From G965212005 sp965212005 (GTDB taxonomy: Bacteria; Pseudomonadota; Gammaproteobacteria; Porifericomitales; Porifericomitaceae): a DNA stretch of 64,000 bases. The translations under genes and the position numbers were made by a program. Below, piece after piece: positions 9,225 to 18,205 of the stretch (the stretch's first letter is position 1; every line of letters begins with the position of its first letter). The notes beneath the pieces were generated by a model. That model did no database searches. It had not been told where the DNA came from and worked only from the letters and a program-made list of their open reading frames with translations. The stretch spans positions 1,922,001 through 1,986,000 of the forward strand of contig OZ243038.1 in NCBI GenBank assembly GCA_965212005.1, in the 5' to 3' direction.

Positions 9225-9862
9225 GCGCCGCAGTGGAAACCTTGCTGCCGGTGCTGGAGCTGCTGCTGAACCAGGCGCTGCGCCTGGACGAAGAGACTTT
9301 GGCGCAGGTGGAAAATTTGGACGAAACTGGCATTTTTCTTGAGATCACCGACCTGAACGCCCGCGTTCGAGTCCTGCCGAAGCAGGGCGGCGTGCACCTG
9401 TCGGTTGTGACCGAGAGCGCCGCGGAGGATGCCGCGAGTGCGCCGGAAACGGGGCCCGTGCTGCAGATTCGATGCGAGATGCGCACCCTGCTGCTATCGG
9501 TGTTCTCGGGCGATGCCGGCGCCCTGCCCAAGGGGGTGAGCCTGAACGGTGACCTTGAGTTGGCGCGTAAAATTGAAGCCTTGATACGCGGCTACGAACC
9601 CGACTTGGAAGAGAGATTGTCCGCATGGATGGGCGATGAGGCCGCGCGCCTGCTGGTTACCGGCGGCAGCGGTTTTCGCACGCTGCTGCAATCCGGATCG
9701 CACAAGCTGCTCCGGGATTTGCATGAGTACTTGGTCTACGAGACTGAAATCCTAATCGACTCGGCAAGCCAGGAGCGCTTCATCGCCGAGGTGGATCGCT
9801 TGCGGGATCGGATCGAGCGGCTTGCGCAGCGCCTCGACAAGCTGGCGCTACGCTGGGAATAA
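9221..9862 (+). CDS. ubiJ: Ubiquinone biosynthesis accessory factor UbiJ (SCP2 domain)
   Basis: Lipid-binding accessory protein of the soluble Ubi complex. The 213-aa product starts at the GTG overlapping the ubiE stop; the longer open frame upstream lies inside ubiE. The N-terminal 110 residues match an SCP2 sterol-carrier-like fold, and the C-terminus is a predicted coiled coil (VDRLRDRIERLAQRLDKL), as in UbiJ. Sequence conservation in this family is low, so the call rests on domain layout and position between ubiE and ubiB. Confidence 0.88.
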   Translation: MSAAVETLLPVLELLLNQALRLDEETLAQVENLDETGIFLEITDLNARVRVLPKQGGVHLSVVTESAAEDAASAPETGPVLQIRCEMRTLLLSVFSGDAGALPKGVSLNGDLELARKIEALIRGYEPDLEERLSAWMGDEAARLLVTGGSGFRTLLQSGSHKLLRDLHEYLVYETEILIDSASQERFIAEVDRLRDRIERLAQRLDKLALRWE

Positions 9863-10380
9863 GGCCGGCAGGATGCCAATGATGCCGCCGCGATTTGCCC
9901 AGCTCATCCCGCCGTCCGCACCGGCAGGGCGGCAACGCCCCGGGCACCGGGTGCCTGCCGGTGCCGGAAGAACCGGAATCGATCCGGTCCGTGGAGGCTG
10001 GGCAGGGGCTATCCAGGGCGGTGCGCCTGGATTTTCTATCCGGCGGCTGCCGGGAAAGGACGATTGCGCGTTACCTGGCATGGAGGCAAGGTTATTCGAC
10101 CTGCCTTTCATCGGCAGTGACGCGCGCGCCGTGCGGGATTTTGAGCCTGAAACGGTATTGCTTGATGGGCCATACGGAAACAAAAAATGACGGTCGCGGC
10201 CCAGAAGAGTCATGTGTACGCTTCAGCCTCCAGGGTTGGCAGGCTGCGCCCGGCGTCCTGCCGTAACGGTGGAAGGGGAGACGTTTCAACGGATAATTTG
10301 ATGAAGATGCAGCGTTATCAGTGGGCCGCCGTGCACTGGGATGAGTTCCGCGGCTGCCTTGATGAGCCGGCGGGAGGCAG
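9863..10380. other. 518-bp stretch between ubiJ and ubiB without a convincing gene
   Basis: Three overlapping open frames of about 120 codons occur here, but none has a ribosome binding site, recognisable motif or amino-acid pattern of a real protein, and they lie on both strands. It is long for this otherwise tightly packed operon, where neighbours overlap by 4 bp. No tRNA, IS end or clear terminator was found. It may be decayed coding sequence or an untranslated leader of ubiB. Confidence 0.5.
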
Positions 10381-12021
10381 ATGAATATTCCTGGCCCCGG
10401 ACACGTGCTCCGGCTTGTACATATTCATCGCGCCCTCGTGCTCCACGGTTTAGACGAGTTGATTTTCCACACGCCCGGGCTGCGTCGCTTTCGCCTGCTA
10501 TTGTTCCTGTTGCCCTGGAACTGGGTCAGGTCGGTCCCCGAAGGCAGCGTGGCAAAGCGCATTCGCAACCTGCTGGAGGATCTGGGTCCGATCTACATCA
10601 AGCTCGGGCAATTACTTTCTACCCGGCGCGATATGTTCTCCCAGGAGATCGCCGATGAATTCTCCAAGCTCCGCGACCAGGTTCCTCCCTTTCCCGGTTC
10701 GGAGGCACGTAAAATCATTGAGCATGCTTGCGGCAAGAAGCTGGAGGAAGTATTTGTTGAATTCCAGGACCAGCCCATCGCTTCCGCCTCCATAGCCCAG
10801 GTCCATGCCGCCAAGCTCCACGATGGCAGGTTGGTTGCGGTGAAGGTCGTGCGCCTGGGGATCCGCAAGCAGATCGAATATGACTTGGATTTCATGTACT
10901 TATTGGCCCATATCATCGAGAGGTATTGGGCTACCGCCAAGCATCTGAAACTAACCAAAGTCATTCGCCAGTTCCACCAGATCCTGACGCAGGAGTTGGA
11001 TATGATCCGGGAAGCGGCAAATGCCTCACAGCTGAAGCACAATTTCGCCGATTCCGACAACCTGTACATTCCGGAAGTGGTATGGGAGTTTACTTATTCA
11101 GACGTGTTGGTGATGGAACGCATTGAGGGGATCTGCGTCGATGACAAGGAAAAATTGCTGGAGGCAGGATACGATCTGAGGAAGATCGCTGAAACCGGCA
11201 TCGAACTCTTTTTTGCCCAAGTGTTCCGGGACAGCTTTTTCCACGCCGATCTGCATCCAGGAAATATTTTTGTCACACAGAAGGAAGACGGGGAAATGCG
11301 CATCACCTTAGTGGATTTCGGTATCATGAGCTCCCTTAGCGAACATGACCAGCGTTACCTGGCGGAAAACTTCATCGCGTTTATGGATCGAGACTACCAG
11401 AGGGTTGCCAAGCTGCACGTTGAATCCGGCTGGGTGCCGCCGGATACGCTTGAGCAGGACTTCGAGGCTGCTATCCGCACCGTGTGTGAGCCCATGTTTG
11501 ACCGACCGCTGCGGGAGATCTCCTTTGGAGACCTGCTGCTGCGTTTATTTCAAACTGCCCGAAGTTTCAACATGGAAATACTCCCTCAGCTGCTGTTGCT
11601 GCAAAAGACGCTGGTGAATGTGGAAGGGTTGAGCCGTTATATCTGTCCGGAGTTGGATCTTTGGGCCAGCGCCCGCCCGGTGCTGGATCGGTGGCTGCGG
11701 CAGCGCATCGGCTTTTCCGGCCTGTTCCACGGCGTTCGCAAGGACATGCCCATGTGGCTGGATCGCTTGCCCAGGCTGCCTCTGAGGACGGCCAACATCA
11801 TCGACCGGCTCAGCGCCGGCAAGCTGGAGATCTCAGTTAAAGGCGTGGAGCCCGGTGCGCACGAGTTATCCTCCCGCTCGACGGTGGCGATTGTGATTGG
11901 CACCTCGGTGTTGGTAAACGTCTTTTTGTTCCTGTTTTGGTCCGGAGCGCCATTGAGTCCTGCTTTTTTGCTGATCTCCCTGGCCGGCCTGCTGCTGATT
12001 TTCTATGGCCAGCGCCGCTAA
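10381..12021 (+). CDS. ubiB: Ubiquinone biosynthesis regulatory kinase-like protein UbiB
   Basis: Atypical ADCK/ABC1 protein kinase-like ATPase needed for ubiquinone synthesis, anchored in the inner membrane. The 546-aa protein has the KxGQ-type motif YIKLGQLLSTRRDMF, the QTD-like region, the A-rich loop ASIAQVHAA, the VAVKVVR lysine strand, FFHADLHPGNIF and the metal-binding LVDFGIMSSL. Two C-terminal membrane segments (about 500-545) fit UbiB. The ATG at 10381 is preceded by GGAGG. Confidence 0.96.
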   Translation: MNIPGPGHVLRLVHIHRALVLHGLDELIFHTPGLRRFRLLLFLLPWNWVRSVPEGSVAKRIRNLLEDLGPIYIKLGQLLSTRRDMFSQEIADEFSKLRDQVPPFPGSEARKIIEHACGKKLEEVFVEFQDQPIASASIAQVHAAKLHDGRLVAVKVVRLGIRKQIEYDLDFMYLLAHIIERYWATAKHLKLTKVIRQFHQILTQELDMIREAANASQLKHNFADSDNLYIPEVVWEFTYSDVLVMERIEGICVDDKEKLLEAGYDLRKIAETGIELFFAQVFRDSFFHADLHPGNIFVTQKEDGEMRITLVDFGIMSSLSEHDQRYLAENFIAFMDRDYQRVAKLHVESGWVPPDTLEQDFEAAIRTVCEPMFDRPLREISFGDLLLRLFQTARSFNMEILPQLLLLQKTLVNVEGLSRYICPELDLWASARPVLDRWLRQRIGFSGLFHGVRKDMPMWLDRLPRLPLRTANIIDRLSAGKLEISVKGVEPGAHELSSRSTVAIVIGTSVLVNVFLFLFWSGAPLSPAFLLISLAGLLLIFYGQRR

Positions 12022-12178
12022 TCCATCCGGGTTCAAAGCAATCTATCCAGGTTGCAAAGTCTCAAGTTGCGCACTTTGTCCGCTTTCAGGTGGTGCGAGC
12101 CAGGATGAGGGTTAGTGGAAGTTCCACGAACGCGCGCCCGGATGGGAATCATTGATACCAGTAAACGGAGATGAACGC

Positions 12179-13519
12179 ATGACTTCAGAAATCGCCAATC
12201 GAGGCGGAACGGCGGCATTGGTCGCCGAAGTAATCGACAATGGAAAAGTCAGCGCGCAGCAGTTGCTGGTAATCGGCCTGTGCATACTTTTCAACATGCT
12301 GGACGGCTTCGACATTACTGCAATGGCAGTGGTTGCCAGCGAAGTCGGATCAGAGCTGTCCCTGCAAGCCAGGGAACTCGGATGGATATTCAGTTTTGCC
12401 CTGGCCGGTATGATGATGGGGGCCATGTTTTTGGCTCCGATTGCCGACCTGATCGGACGCCGGAAGGCCATCATCATCAGTATCGCGTTGATCGGCAGCA
12501 CGGTGCTTGTCACCTCCTACGTCACCAACCTGGGCCAGTTTATCGTTCTGAGATTTCTTAGCGGCTTGGGCGCGGGCGCCATGCTGGCCAGTCAGGCGAC
12601 CCTGGCGGCCGAGTACAGTCCGGAAAAGTACCGGGCGCTGTCCGTGAATATCGTCACTGCCGGTTATCCACTGGGAGCGATGATGACTTCCGTCATCGCC
12701 TACTACATTATGCCGGAATACGGGTGGCGTGGCATGTTTTACTTCGGCGGCAGCGTGACGCTGCTAATGGGCATCGTGGCATGGTTTTTCATGCCGGAAT
12801 CCCTGAAGTACCTGTTGGAGAAAAGGCCGTCCAACGCCCTGGAGCGGATAAACGGCATATTAAAAAAACTGAAAAAAGAAACGCTGGAGAAATTGCCGCT
12901 GCAATCCCGGGAGGAAACTGCCGGAAAGAAGAACATCGGGCAAAGCATGCTGGCTCTTTTGGAGAAAGATCAGCGCAAGGCAACGATCATCTTGTGGATT
13001 TCTTTTTTCTTGTGCTTTACCGCCTTGTATTTTCTATTAAGTTGGATCCCGAAGTTAATGCAGGATGCCGGGTACACGCCCCAGACCGGTCGGGACGCGT
13101 TTTTTCTGTTTAACTTGGGCGGCGTGATCGGCATAGTCAGCCTGGGAGTTTTGGCCACCAAGTGGAAGTTAACCGACTTAGTCTGCTTTTTCCTGATCGG
13201 CGCCGCAGCCGGTATGGCGTTATTTGCCCTGGTGCCCGGCGAGAAATACTGGTTGCTGCTCCTGATTTTTCTGATAGGCATTACCCAGCAAGGAGGTTTT
13301 ACCGGCCTGTATGCCACGGCTGCCAAAATCTATCCCACCGAAATCCGCAGTACCGGGGTAGGTTGGGGAATCGGACTGGGCCGTTTCGGAGCCGTCGTGG
13401 GCCCAGCCCTGGCCGGCTACCTGATCGACGCGGGCATCAGCATGTCCGGAAACTTCCTGATCTTCGCGGTTCCGATGGTGATCGGAGGCATTATCGCCTA
13501 CCAGTTACACGTCAGGTGA
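12179..13519 (+). CDS. MFS transporter, aromatic acid:H+ symporter (AAHS) type
   Basis: Twelve-helix major facilitator of 446 aa, inner membrane. The first helix carries NMLDGFDITAMAV, as in the AAHS family (PcaK/BenK), where the Asp is needed for transport. The loop motif PIADLIGRRKAI, the stretch GLGAGAMLASQATLAAEY, and YPTEIRSTGVGWGIGLGR also fit this family. The start at 12179 follows CGGAG; the short ATG at 12171 is out of frame. It stands alone between ubiB and tRNA-Ser. Aromatic substrates are plausible given the ring-cleavage cluster at 58-64 kb, but that cluster is 45 kb away. Confidence 0.85.
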   Translation: MTSEIANRGGTAALVAEVIDNGKVSAQQLLVIGLCILFNMLDGFDITAMAVVASEVGSELSLQARELGWIFSFALAGMMMGAMFLAPIADLIGRRKAIIISIALIGSTVLVTSYVTNLGQFIVLRFLSGLGAGAMLASQATLAAEYSPEKYRALSVNIVTAGYPLGAMMTSVIAYYIMPEYGWRGMFYFGGSVTLLMGIVAWFFMPESLKYLLEKRPSNALERINGILKKLKKETLEKLPLQSREETAGKKNIGQSMLALLEKDQRKATIILWISFFLCFTALYFLLSWIPKLMQDAGYTPQTGRDAFFLFNLGGVIGIVSLGVLATKWKLTDLVCFFLIGAAAGMALFALVPGEKYWLLLLIFLIGITQQGGFTGLYATAAKIYPTEIRSTGVGWGIGLGRFGAVVGPALAGYLIDAGISMSGNFLIFAVPMVIGGIIAYQLHVR

Positions 13520-13574
13520 GCAGGGCGCATGATCGTGCCTGCGTCCGGACGCGCCCGAATCCAGGGCCCGGCAG

Positions 13575-13662
13575 GGAAACGGCGCCCACCCACGGGCAGG
13601 CAGAGGGCAGGGCTTGCGATTTTAGGGTTATTGGTGGAAACGGCGCGCGCCCACGGGCAGGC
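13575..13662. repeat. Pair of 27-bp direct repeats between the MFS gene and tRNA-Ser
   Basis: Two near-identical 27-bp copies (13575-13601 and 13636-13662), both beginning GGAAACGGCGC and ending CCCACGGGCAGGC, lie 61 bp apart just upstream of the tRNA. They differ by one or two bases in the middle. No function is evident; they could be a recombination scar or a binding site. Confidence 0.6.
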
Positions 13663-13717
13663 CGCTTGCCAGCGATCAGGCTATCCCGTACCCTGCTACT
13701 TTCATACAGCGAATCAG

Positions 13718-13807
<90 letters not shown>

Positions 13808-13933
13808 ATTCTGCTGTCTTTAATCATATAAAACAACGCCCAATCGGACGGGCGCACTTCCAGCCGCCCCCTGCAACGGGAGAGTACCCGGAAGGTCAGT
13901 TCCTTTGTCCCCATATACCCGTTCCCTGCCGGC

Positions 13934-14002
13934 ATGTTCGGAGGCTGCATGATATGATGTTTTTGTCTCTCTTTGAATGGCTACCCAACAGGGGGAAGGT
14001 CA
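13934..14002 (+). mobile_element. IS3-family right-end remnant
   Basis: About 65 bp match by eye the extreme 3' end of the IS3 elements at 39.1 and 40.3 kb, starting near GAGGCTGCATGATATGATG and ending at the terminal AAGGTCA. The rest of the element is gone. It abuts directly on an IS256 end, so this is a junction made by IS-mediated rearrangement, not a complete insertion. Confidence 0.85.
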
Positions 14003-14094
14003 CTTCCAGTAGCTGGTCGATCAATTTGTCTGATATTAGCATTGCTTAGTCCTCCAGAATTAACAATGTCATTTACACAAACTTTTTTACAGTC
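14003..14094 (-). mobile_element. IS256-family end remnant (5' end of transposase)
   Basis: About 90 bp correspond to the end of the IS256 copies that holds the transposase start (compare 26664-26754), beginning CTTCCAGTAGCTGGTCGATC and finishing near TTTTTTACAGTC. It encodes only the first dozen or so transposase residues. It is fused on both sides to pieces of IS3-family elements. Confidence 0.85.
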
Positions 14095-14097
14095 TCC

Positions 14098-14160
14098 CAT
14101 CTGTGTAGTTCCTCATGTGAAATAAACTACACCTTAAACTACTGTCTAAATTTTGGGGTC
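14098..14160 (-). mobile_element. IS3-family end remnant, same type as the 15.5-16.75 kb element
   Basis: This segment matches the right end of the IS3 element at 15516-16753 (compare 16688-16753), including CATCTGTGTAGTTCC and TCTAAATTTTGGGGTC, with one or two small indels. It is the third IS end in a row downstream of tRNA-Ser. Confidence 0.8.
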
Positions 14161-14169
14161 TACTTCTGT

Positions 14170-15261
14170 CTACTTCTGTCTTTCCTTTTTTCCCTTTACA
14201 TAATTTGCTTTCTCCCATAATTGTCCATTTTCATGGTAAGTTTCATAAGGTCCTTCCCTTTCTCCCTTTACATAATTTGCTTTCATCCGTAATTGTCCAT
14301 TGTCATAGTAACTTTCAGAAGGTCCTTCATTTTTTCCCTTTACATAATTTTCTTTCAACCATAATTGTCCATTGGCATGGTACAGTTCATAAGGTCCTTC
14401 ATTTTTTCCCTTTACATAATTTTCTTTCCTCTCTAATTGTCCATTTTCATGGTACTCTTCATAAGGTCCTTCCTTTTTTCCCTTTACATAATTTTCTTTC
14501 CTCTCTAATTGTCCATTTTCATAGTAAGTTTCATAAGGTCCTTCCCTTTTTCCCTTTACATAATTTGCTTTCACCCATAATTGTCCATTGGCACGGTACC
14601 TTTCATAAGGTCCTTCCTTTTTCCCCTTTACATAATTTGCTTTCCTCTCTAATTGTCCATTTTCATGGTAACTTTCAGAAGGTCCTTCCTTTTTCTCCTT
14701 TACATAATTTTCTTTCTCCCATAATTGTCCATTGGCATGGTACAGTTCATAAGGTCCTTCCGGTTTTCCCTTTACATAATTTACTTTCATCTTTAATTGT
14801 CCATTGGCATGATACCCTTCATAAGGTCCTTCTATTTCTCCCTTTACATAATTCCCTTTCTCCCATAATTGTCCATTGGCATGGTACCATTCAACAGGCC
14901 CCTCCCTTTCTCCCTTTACATAATTTATTTTCTCCGCTAATTGTCCATTTTCATGGTACCTTTCATAAGGTCCTTCTATTTCTCCCTTTACATAATTCCC
15001 TTTCATCTTTAATTGTCCATTGTCATGGTACTCTTCATAAGGTCCTTCCTTTTTTCCCTTTACATAATTTACTTTCTCCCATAATTGTCCATTGGCATAC
15101 CAATCAATCGATTTTCCTGAATACGGTTTTTCGGATAAGTATTCATAATACATTCCCCCTTTTTCAACAAGAGAATCAGAATCAACCGCTTTCTCTTCGG
15201 TACAACCGACAAACAGTATGGATGTAATCAGAAAAAGTGATAAGAATGGATTTCGAAACAT
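14170..15261 (-). CDS. MORN-repeat lipoprotein
   Basis: A 363-aa protein with a lipoprotein signal peptide (lipobox LFVGC, so Cys20 would be lipidated) followed by a starter half-repeat and twelve tandem 24-residue repeats of the form NYVKGKxEGPYExYHxNGQL, plus a short final piece. This is the MORN_2 (YwqK-like) repeat. The DNA repeats with a 72-bp period. The role is unknown; such proteins are often surface or periplasmic binding scaffolds. The repeat makes the opposite strand open as well, which is an artefact. It lies between IS remnants and looks recently acquired. Confidence 0.85.
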   Translation of the reverse strand: MFRNPFLSLFLITSILFVGCTEEKAVDSDSLVEKGGMYYEYLSEKPYSGKSIDWYANGQLWEKVNYVKGKKEGPYEEYHDNGQLKMKGNYVKGEIEGPYERYHENGQLAEKINYVKGEREGPVEWYHANGQLWEKGNYVKGEIEGPYEGYHANGQLKMKVNYVKGKPEGPYELYHANGQLWEKENYVKEKKEGPSESYHENGQLERKANYVKGKKEGPYERYRANGQLWVKANYVKGKREGPYETYYENGQLERKENYVKGKKEGPYEEYHENGQLERKENYVKGKNEGPYELYHANGQLWLKENYVKGKNEGPSESYYDNGQLRMKANYVKGEREGPYETYHENGQLWEKANYVKGKKERQK

Positions 15262-15301
15262 TTTTTCAATACCAAATAGTCATCTTCATGGATTTTATGC
15301 G

Positions 15302-15515
15302 TTATGCAGAGTCCATGCCTTGTTTCTCGATCTCTTTTTGATGTTCAAAGTAACGCTCTGCCTTTCCCAAAACCATTAACCTGTTGAATAGACGGGTATG
15401 CCCATCCCGGGTTTATCTTTATTCACAATAATACCCTTTTCGTCTTTTTTATAAAAGCTGTGGATTAAATCGTATTGAACCGCAATATCCAATTCTTTAT
15501 TTCCATCCAGATCAA
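15302..15515 (-). pseudogene. 3' fragment of a gene with a DxDGN motif, cut by an IS3 element and frameshifted
   Basis: Reading leftward from the IS end, one frame gives FDLDGNKELDIAVQYDL and continues to a Lys/Asp-rich stretch; a one-base frameshift near 15405 then connects to another frame reading DGHTRLFNRLMVLGKAERYF and ending at TAA (15302-15304). The DxDGNxxxD loop resembles FG-GAP or calcium-binding loops. The 5' part is missing beyond the IS left end at about 15516. The function is unknown. Confidence 0.55.
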
Positions 15516-15576
15516 AGAAGTGGACCCCATTCTCAGTACAGTTTGGCAGCAATGTTAAGGTGTAGTCGGTCCATAG

Positions 15577-16411
15577 TTATGCTGCCAAAGCAAGATAGGC
15601 TTGCGTCGGCGTCTTAACATTCAGGCCCGAATGAGGCCACTGTGCATTATAATACCTCATCCAGGCATTGATATCCTCCTGTGCCTCTCGAACCGTATCA
15701 AAGGCGTTGAGATCCACACACTCATACTTGAGAGAGCGCCACAGGCGTTCCATGAATACATTGTCCATCCAGCAGCCCTTGCCATCCATGGAGATTTCAA
15801 TACCCGCTTTCTTAAGCGCCCCGCTCCACTGCACGCTCGTGAATTGACTGCCCTGGTCGGTGTTGAAGATCACCGGCTTGCCATAAGCGGCCATGGCCTC
15901 TTCCAGCGCCTCCAGGGAGCACTGTACATCCTGCGTAGTCGAGACTCGCCAGGACAAGACACGACGGCTATACCCGTCCATGATCGCTACCAGGTAGACA
16001 AAGCCATGCGCCAGCGGGATGTACGTCACGTCGGCACACCTGGTTGGGCCGGGTCACCTTGAGCCCCCGCAACAAACAGGGGAACACCGGATGGGCCGGG
16101 TGTCTCCTGCTGGTATGAGGTCCTGGACACATCGCCCTAAAGCCCATTTGTCGCATCAGGCGTCTTACCCGCTTGCGTGAGACGCCGTACCCCTGGCGCC
16201 GCAGACGTCGTGTCATTTGCCGGGAGCCGTACCAGGGCGTCTTTACGTATTGTCCGTCGATACGCCGCATCAGGGACAGGTTCAGTGCCGATCCCCCCGA
16301 GCCTGGTAGTACCACCCCGCTGCGGCTGATGTGCAATAACCGGCACTGCTTCGCCAGGCTCAAGTGTGCCTGCCGGGCTTTTATTATCTCCCGCCTTCGG
16401 GCAACGCTCAT
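15577..16411 (-). pseudogene. IS3-family transposase OrfB, frameshifted
   Basis: The N-terminal half reads MSVARRREIIKARQAHLSL to about NQVC, then the frame is lost near 16035, where the expected ...ADVTYIPLAHGF continues in another frame to AYLALAA. One base appears missing in the GTGTGCCGACGTG run. The DDE integrase part is otherwise preserved (DVTYIP, NTDQGSQF, and Glu in MERLWRSLKYE). The product is unlikely to be active unless frameshifting rescues it. Confidence 0.8.
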
Positions 16412-16686
16412 TGCTCGAAGGCTCTGGCTGCAAAATCCCGCTCGACAATGAGTTCGCCGGCATTGGCCGGCAGCGTTTTGATGTCCGCCTCCGGCTCGGA
16501 GCGGCGCTTGCCTTTCCGGATGAATGGATCCTTCATGCCATCTAGCGCTTCGCGTTTCCACGGGGTAATCCTATTGGGAGGCACTCCGAACTGTTGTGCC
16601 CACTCGGCGATCGTGCCATCATCACGAATCCCCGCCAGGGCAAACCGCGCTTTCAGTTCAGGAGAGTATTGCTTTCGTTTCGCCAT
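16408..16686 (-). CDS. IS3-family transposase OrfA
   Basis: A 92-aa helix-turn-helix protein starting MAKRKQYSPELKARFAL, typical of IS3 OrfA. Its TGA overlaps the ATG of orfB at 16411, where IS3 elements normally use programmed frameshifting or coupling to make OrfAB. It appears intact, but the partner orfB is broken. Confidence 0.85.
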   Translation of the reverse strand: MAKRKQYSPELKARFALAGIRDDGTIAEWAQQFGVPPNRITPWKREALDGMKDPFIRKGKRRSEPEADIKTLPANAGELIVERDFAARAFEQ

Positions 16687-16756
16687 CTGTGTAGTTCCTT
16701 CATGTAAATAAACTACACCTTAAACTACTGTCTAAATTTTGGGGTCCACTTCTCCG

Positions 16757-16917
16757 TACTGGCATATCACCTCGACCGCCGGAACGTCTGACTCGCACTC
16801 CTTCAAAATGCCAATGATCTGTTCTTCTGTATAACGCTTGCCTTTCATTTCGAGACCTCCTTTGGGTCAATTTTAGAGGAAATCTCTCTTTGAAACCGGC
16901 TACCTTTTTGAGGGAAA
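16757..16917 (-). mobile_element. Left-end remnant of a second IS3-family variant
   Basis: This segment encodes the start of an OrfA (MKGKRYTEEQIIGILKE, ATG at 16848-16846) and the sequence upstream of it, resembling but clearly diverged from the IS3 copies at 37.9-40.3 kb. It is cut off after about 30 codons by the IS3 element ending at 16753, and its outer end lies only a few bases from the stop of the next gene. Confidence 0.75.
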
Positions 16918-16920
16918 TAT

Positions 16921-17481
16921 CTAATAATACCATGTCTCATGCGGTTCGATGCGAGTACGTATAAGCCAGAGTTTCATCTTTTGTACAATTTCATCTTCCA
17001 CTTCTATCTTTTGCCCTTCATCTATCATCTGCCGTATTTCATGATCATCAAACCAGAATCCAGTTTTGTCATCACTGGTCATGAGACTATAGAAACCTTT
17101 TGTAACACTGTCTTGATCGTGGATGAATTCTGCATCCGAATAAGCCGCACGAACCTCGGAAAAAGAATCGCCTATCCGAATATTTTCTCTTGTAGAATAA
17201 CAAGGATCTTGAATGTTAATTTCTGATATAGTGCCATATATTACTTCCAGAAACAGGTAACATCGGTCTTTGTCTACTACAAACCAGCGTTGATATTTTT
17301 GTCTCTCACGGAAATATCCATCTGTAGACACAAAATCATAATTGATGACCAATCTAAACTGGGAGCGAATATCCTTAAACTCTTTTCCCAAAAGATCAAA
17401 AGGCAGAGCCTTGTCTTCTGCCATTGACGTACCGATACCCAGAAAATAAACGAACAGGATAAAAAAACTTCGGTGTCTCAT
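16921..17481 (-). CDS. Small exported protein, member A of the tandem paralogue array (candidate immunity protein)
   Basis: A 186-aa protein with a signal peptide (MRHRSFFILFVYFLGIGTSMA). I use the ATG at 17481, shared by all paralogues and overlapping the upstream stop by 4 bp. The mature part carries the array's conserved core: VDKDRCYLFL, IQDPCYSTRENIRIGDSFSEV, then an FWFDDHEI stretch. Two conserved Cys suggest a periplasmic disulfide. I do not recognise the family. The context, alternating with polymorphic-toxin tail fragments, suggests an immunity protein (inference). It lacks the C-terminal peptidase-like tail seen in members B, C and F. Confidence 0.6.
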   Translation of the reverse strand: MRHRSFFILFVYFLGIGTSMAEDKALPFDLLGKEFKDIRSQFRLVINYDFVSTDGYFRERQKYQRWFVVDKDRCYLFLEVIYGTISEINIQDPCYSTRENIRIGDSFSEVRAAYSDAEFIHDQDSVTKGFYSLMTSDDKTGFWFDDHEIRQMIDEGQKIEVEDEIVQKMKLWLIRTRIEPHETWYY

Positions 17482-18203
17482 CGTCCATTCTCCTGCCCTG
17501 TCCAATCGATGAACCTGCCCTGGCGCCCCCAGTCTTGATCGTCTGCATGGGGACTGCTCCGCCCGTCCGTATAGGATGATACCCGATTGAAGCGACCGCT
17601 CTGATAGAGCGCATCGGCCACTTGCTCAGAATTCAACCCATCCATTTTGCCAATAACCATATGCGGTTCGATTCGAATACGCATAAACAAGAGTTCCATC
17701 TTTTTAATTTCATCTTCTATTTCCATCTCCCCTTCATATATCATCTGCCATATTTCATGATCATCAAACCAGAATGCGATTTTGCCATCATTGGTGATGA
17801 GGTCATATATCCCCCTGGCAAGGCTGTATTGACCGGCTATGAATTTTGCATCCGGATAAGCCGCACGAACCTTCGAAAAAGAATCGCCCACCCGAATATT
17901 TTTCCTTGTGGAATAACAAGGATCGTGAATATATATTTCCGATATGGTCTTATTAGACATATCCTCCCAATTAGCGCGAGTTGTCATTCGCAGCGTCAGG
18001 TAACACCGGTCTTTGTCTATTACAAACTGGATCCAGCGTCGATCAGTAAGAGTGCTATCTGAAAATGAAAATACATCATACTGTGGAGGAAGATCTTTTA
18101 ACTCTTTTCCCAAAAGATCAAAAGGCAGAGCTTTGTCTTCTGCTATTGATGGGCTGATGACCAGAAAATACACGAACAGGATACAAAAGCTTCGGTGTCT
18201 CAT
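17478..18203 (-). CDS. Array member B: exported core fused to an M15-like tail
   Basis: 241 aa with signal peptide MRHRSFCILFVYFLVISPSIA, the conserved core (DKDRCYLTL, HDPCYSTRKNIRVGDSF, FWFDDHEIWQM) and then a different C-terminal segment, DGLNSEQVADALYQSGRF with SPHADD and FIDW. That tail matches the end of the toxin fragment at 21682-22383, so an immunity-like head and a toxin-like tail have been joined. Its TGA overlaps the start of member A, and it starts 2 bp after member C ends, consistent with one transcript. Confidence 0.6.
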   Translation of the reverse strand: MRHRSFCILFVYFLVISPSIAEDKALPFDLLGKELKDLPPQYDVFSFSDSTLTDRRWIQFVIDKDRCYLTLRMTTRANWEDMSNKTISEIYIHDPCYSTRKNIRVGDSFSKVRAAYPDAKFIAGQYSLARGIYDLITNDGKIAFWFDDHEIWQMIYEGEMEIEDEIKKMELLFMRIRIEPHMVIGKMDGLNSEQVADALYQSGRFNRVSSYTDGRSSPHADDQDWGRQGRFIDWTGQENGR

Positions 18204-18205
18204 CG

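Larger units (their letters stand above)
15516..16753 (-). mobile_element. IS3-family insertion sequence (transposase frameshifted)
   Basis: About 1.24 kb bounded by the 13-bp perfect inverted repeat AGAAGTGGACCCC (15516-15528 and 16741-16753), with further matching TTTAAGGTGTAG inside both ends. It encodes orfA and orfB on the minus strand. No target duplication is visible at the flanks, so the element was probably brought here by rearrangement or its flanks have changed since insertion. Confidence 0.85.

Noticed and set aside
9822..10266. Three overlapping frames of about 120 codons in the ubiJ-ubiB gap
   Set aside because: No ribosome binding sites, no recognisable motifs, both strands open together; treated as non-coding.
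14170..15130. Regular repeats that could be mistaken for a CRISPR array
   Set aside because: The 72-bp period is fully coding, with no unique spacers and no palindromic repeat core; no cas genes nearby.
14205..15227. 340-codon open frame on the + strand opposite the MORN gene
   Set aside because: It exists only because the 72-bp repeat leaves the opposite strand free of stops; it encodes a repetitive His/Leu pattern with no signal or family, while the minus-strand frame has a lipoprotein signal and MORN repeats.
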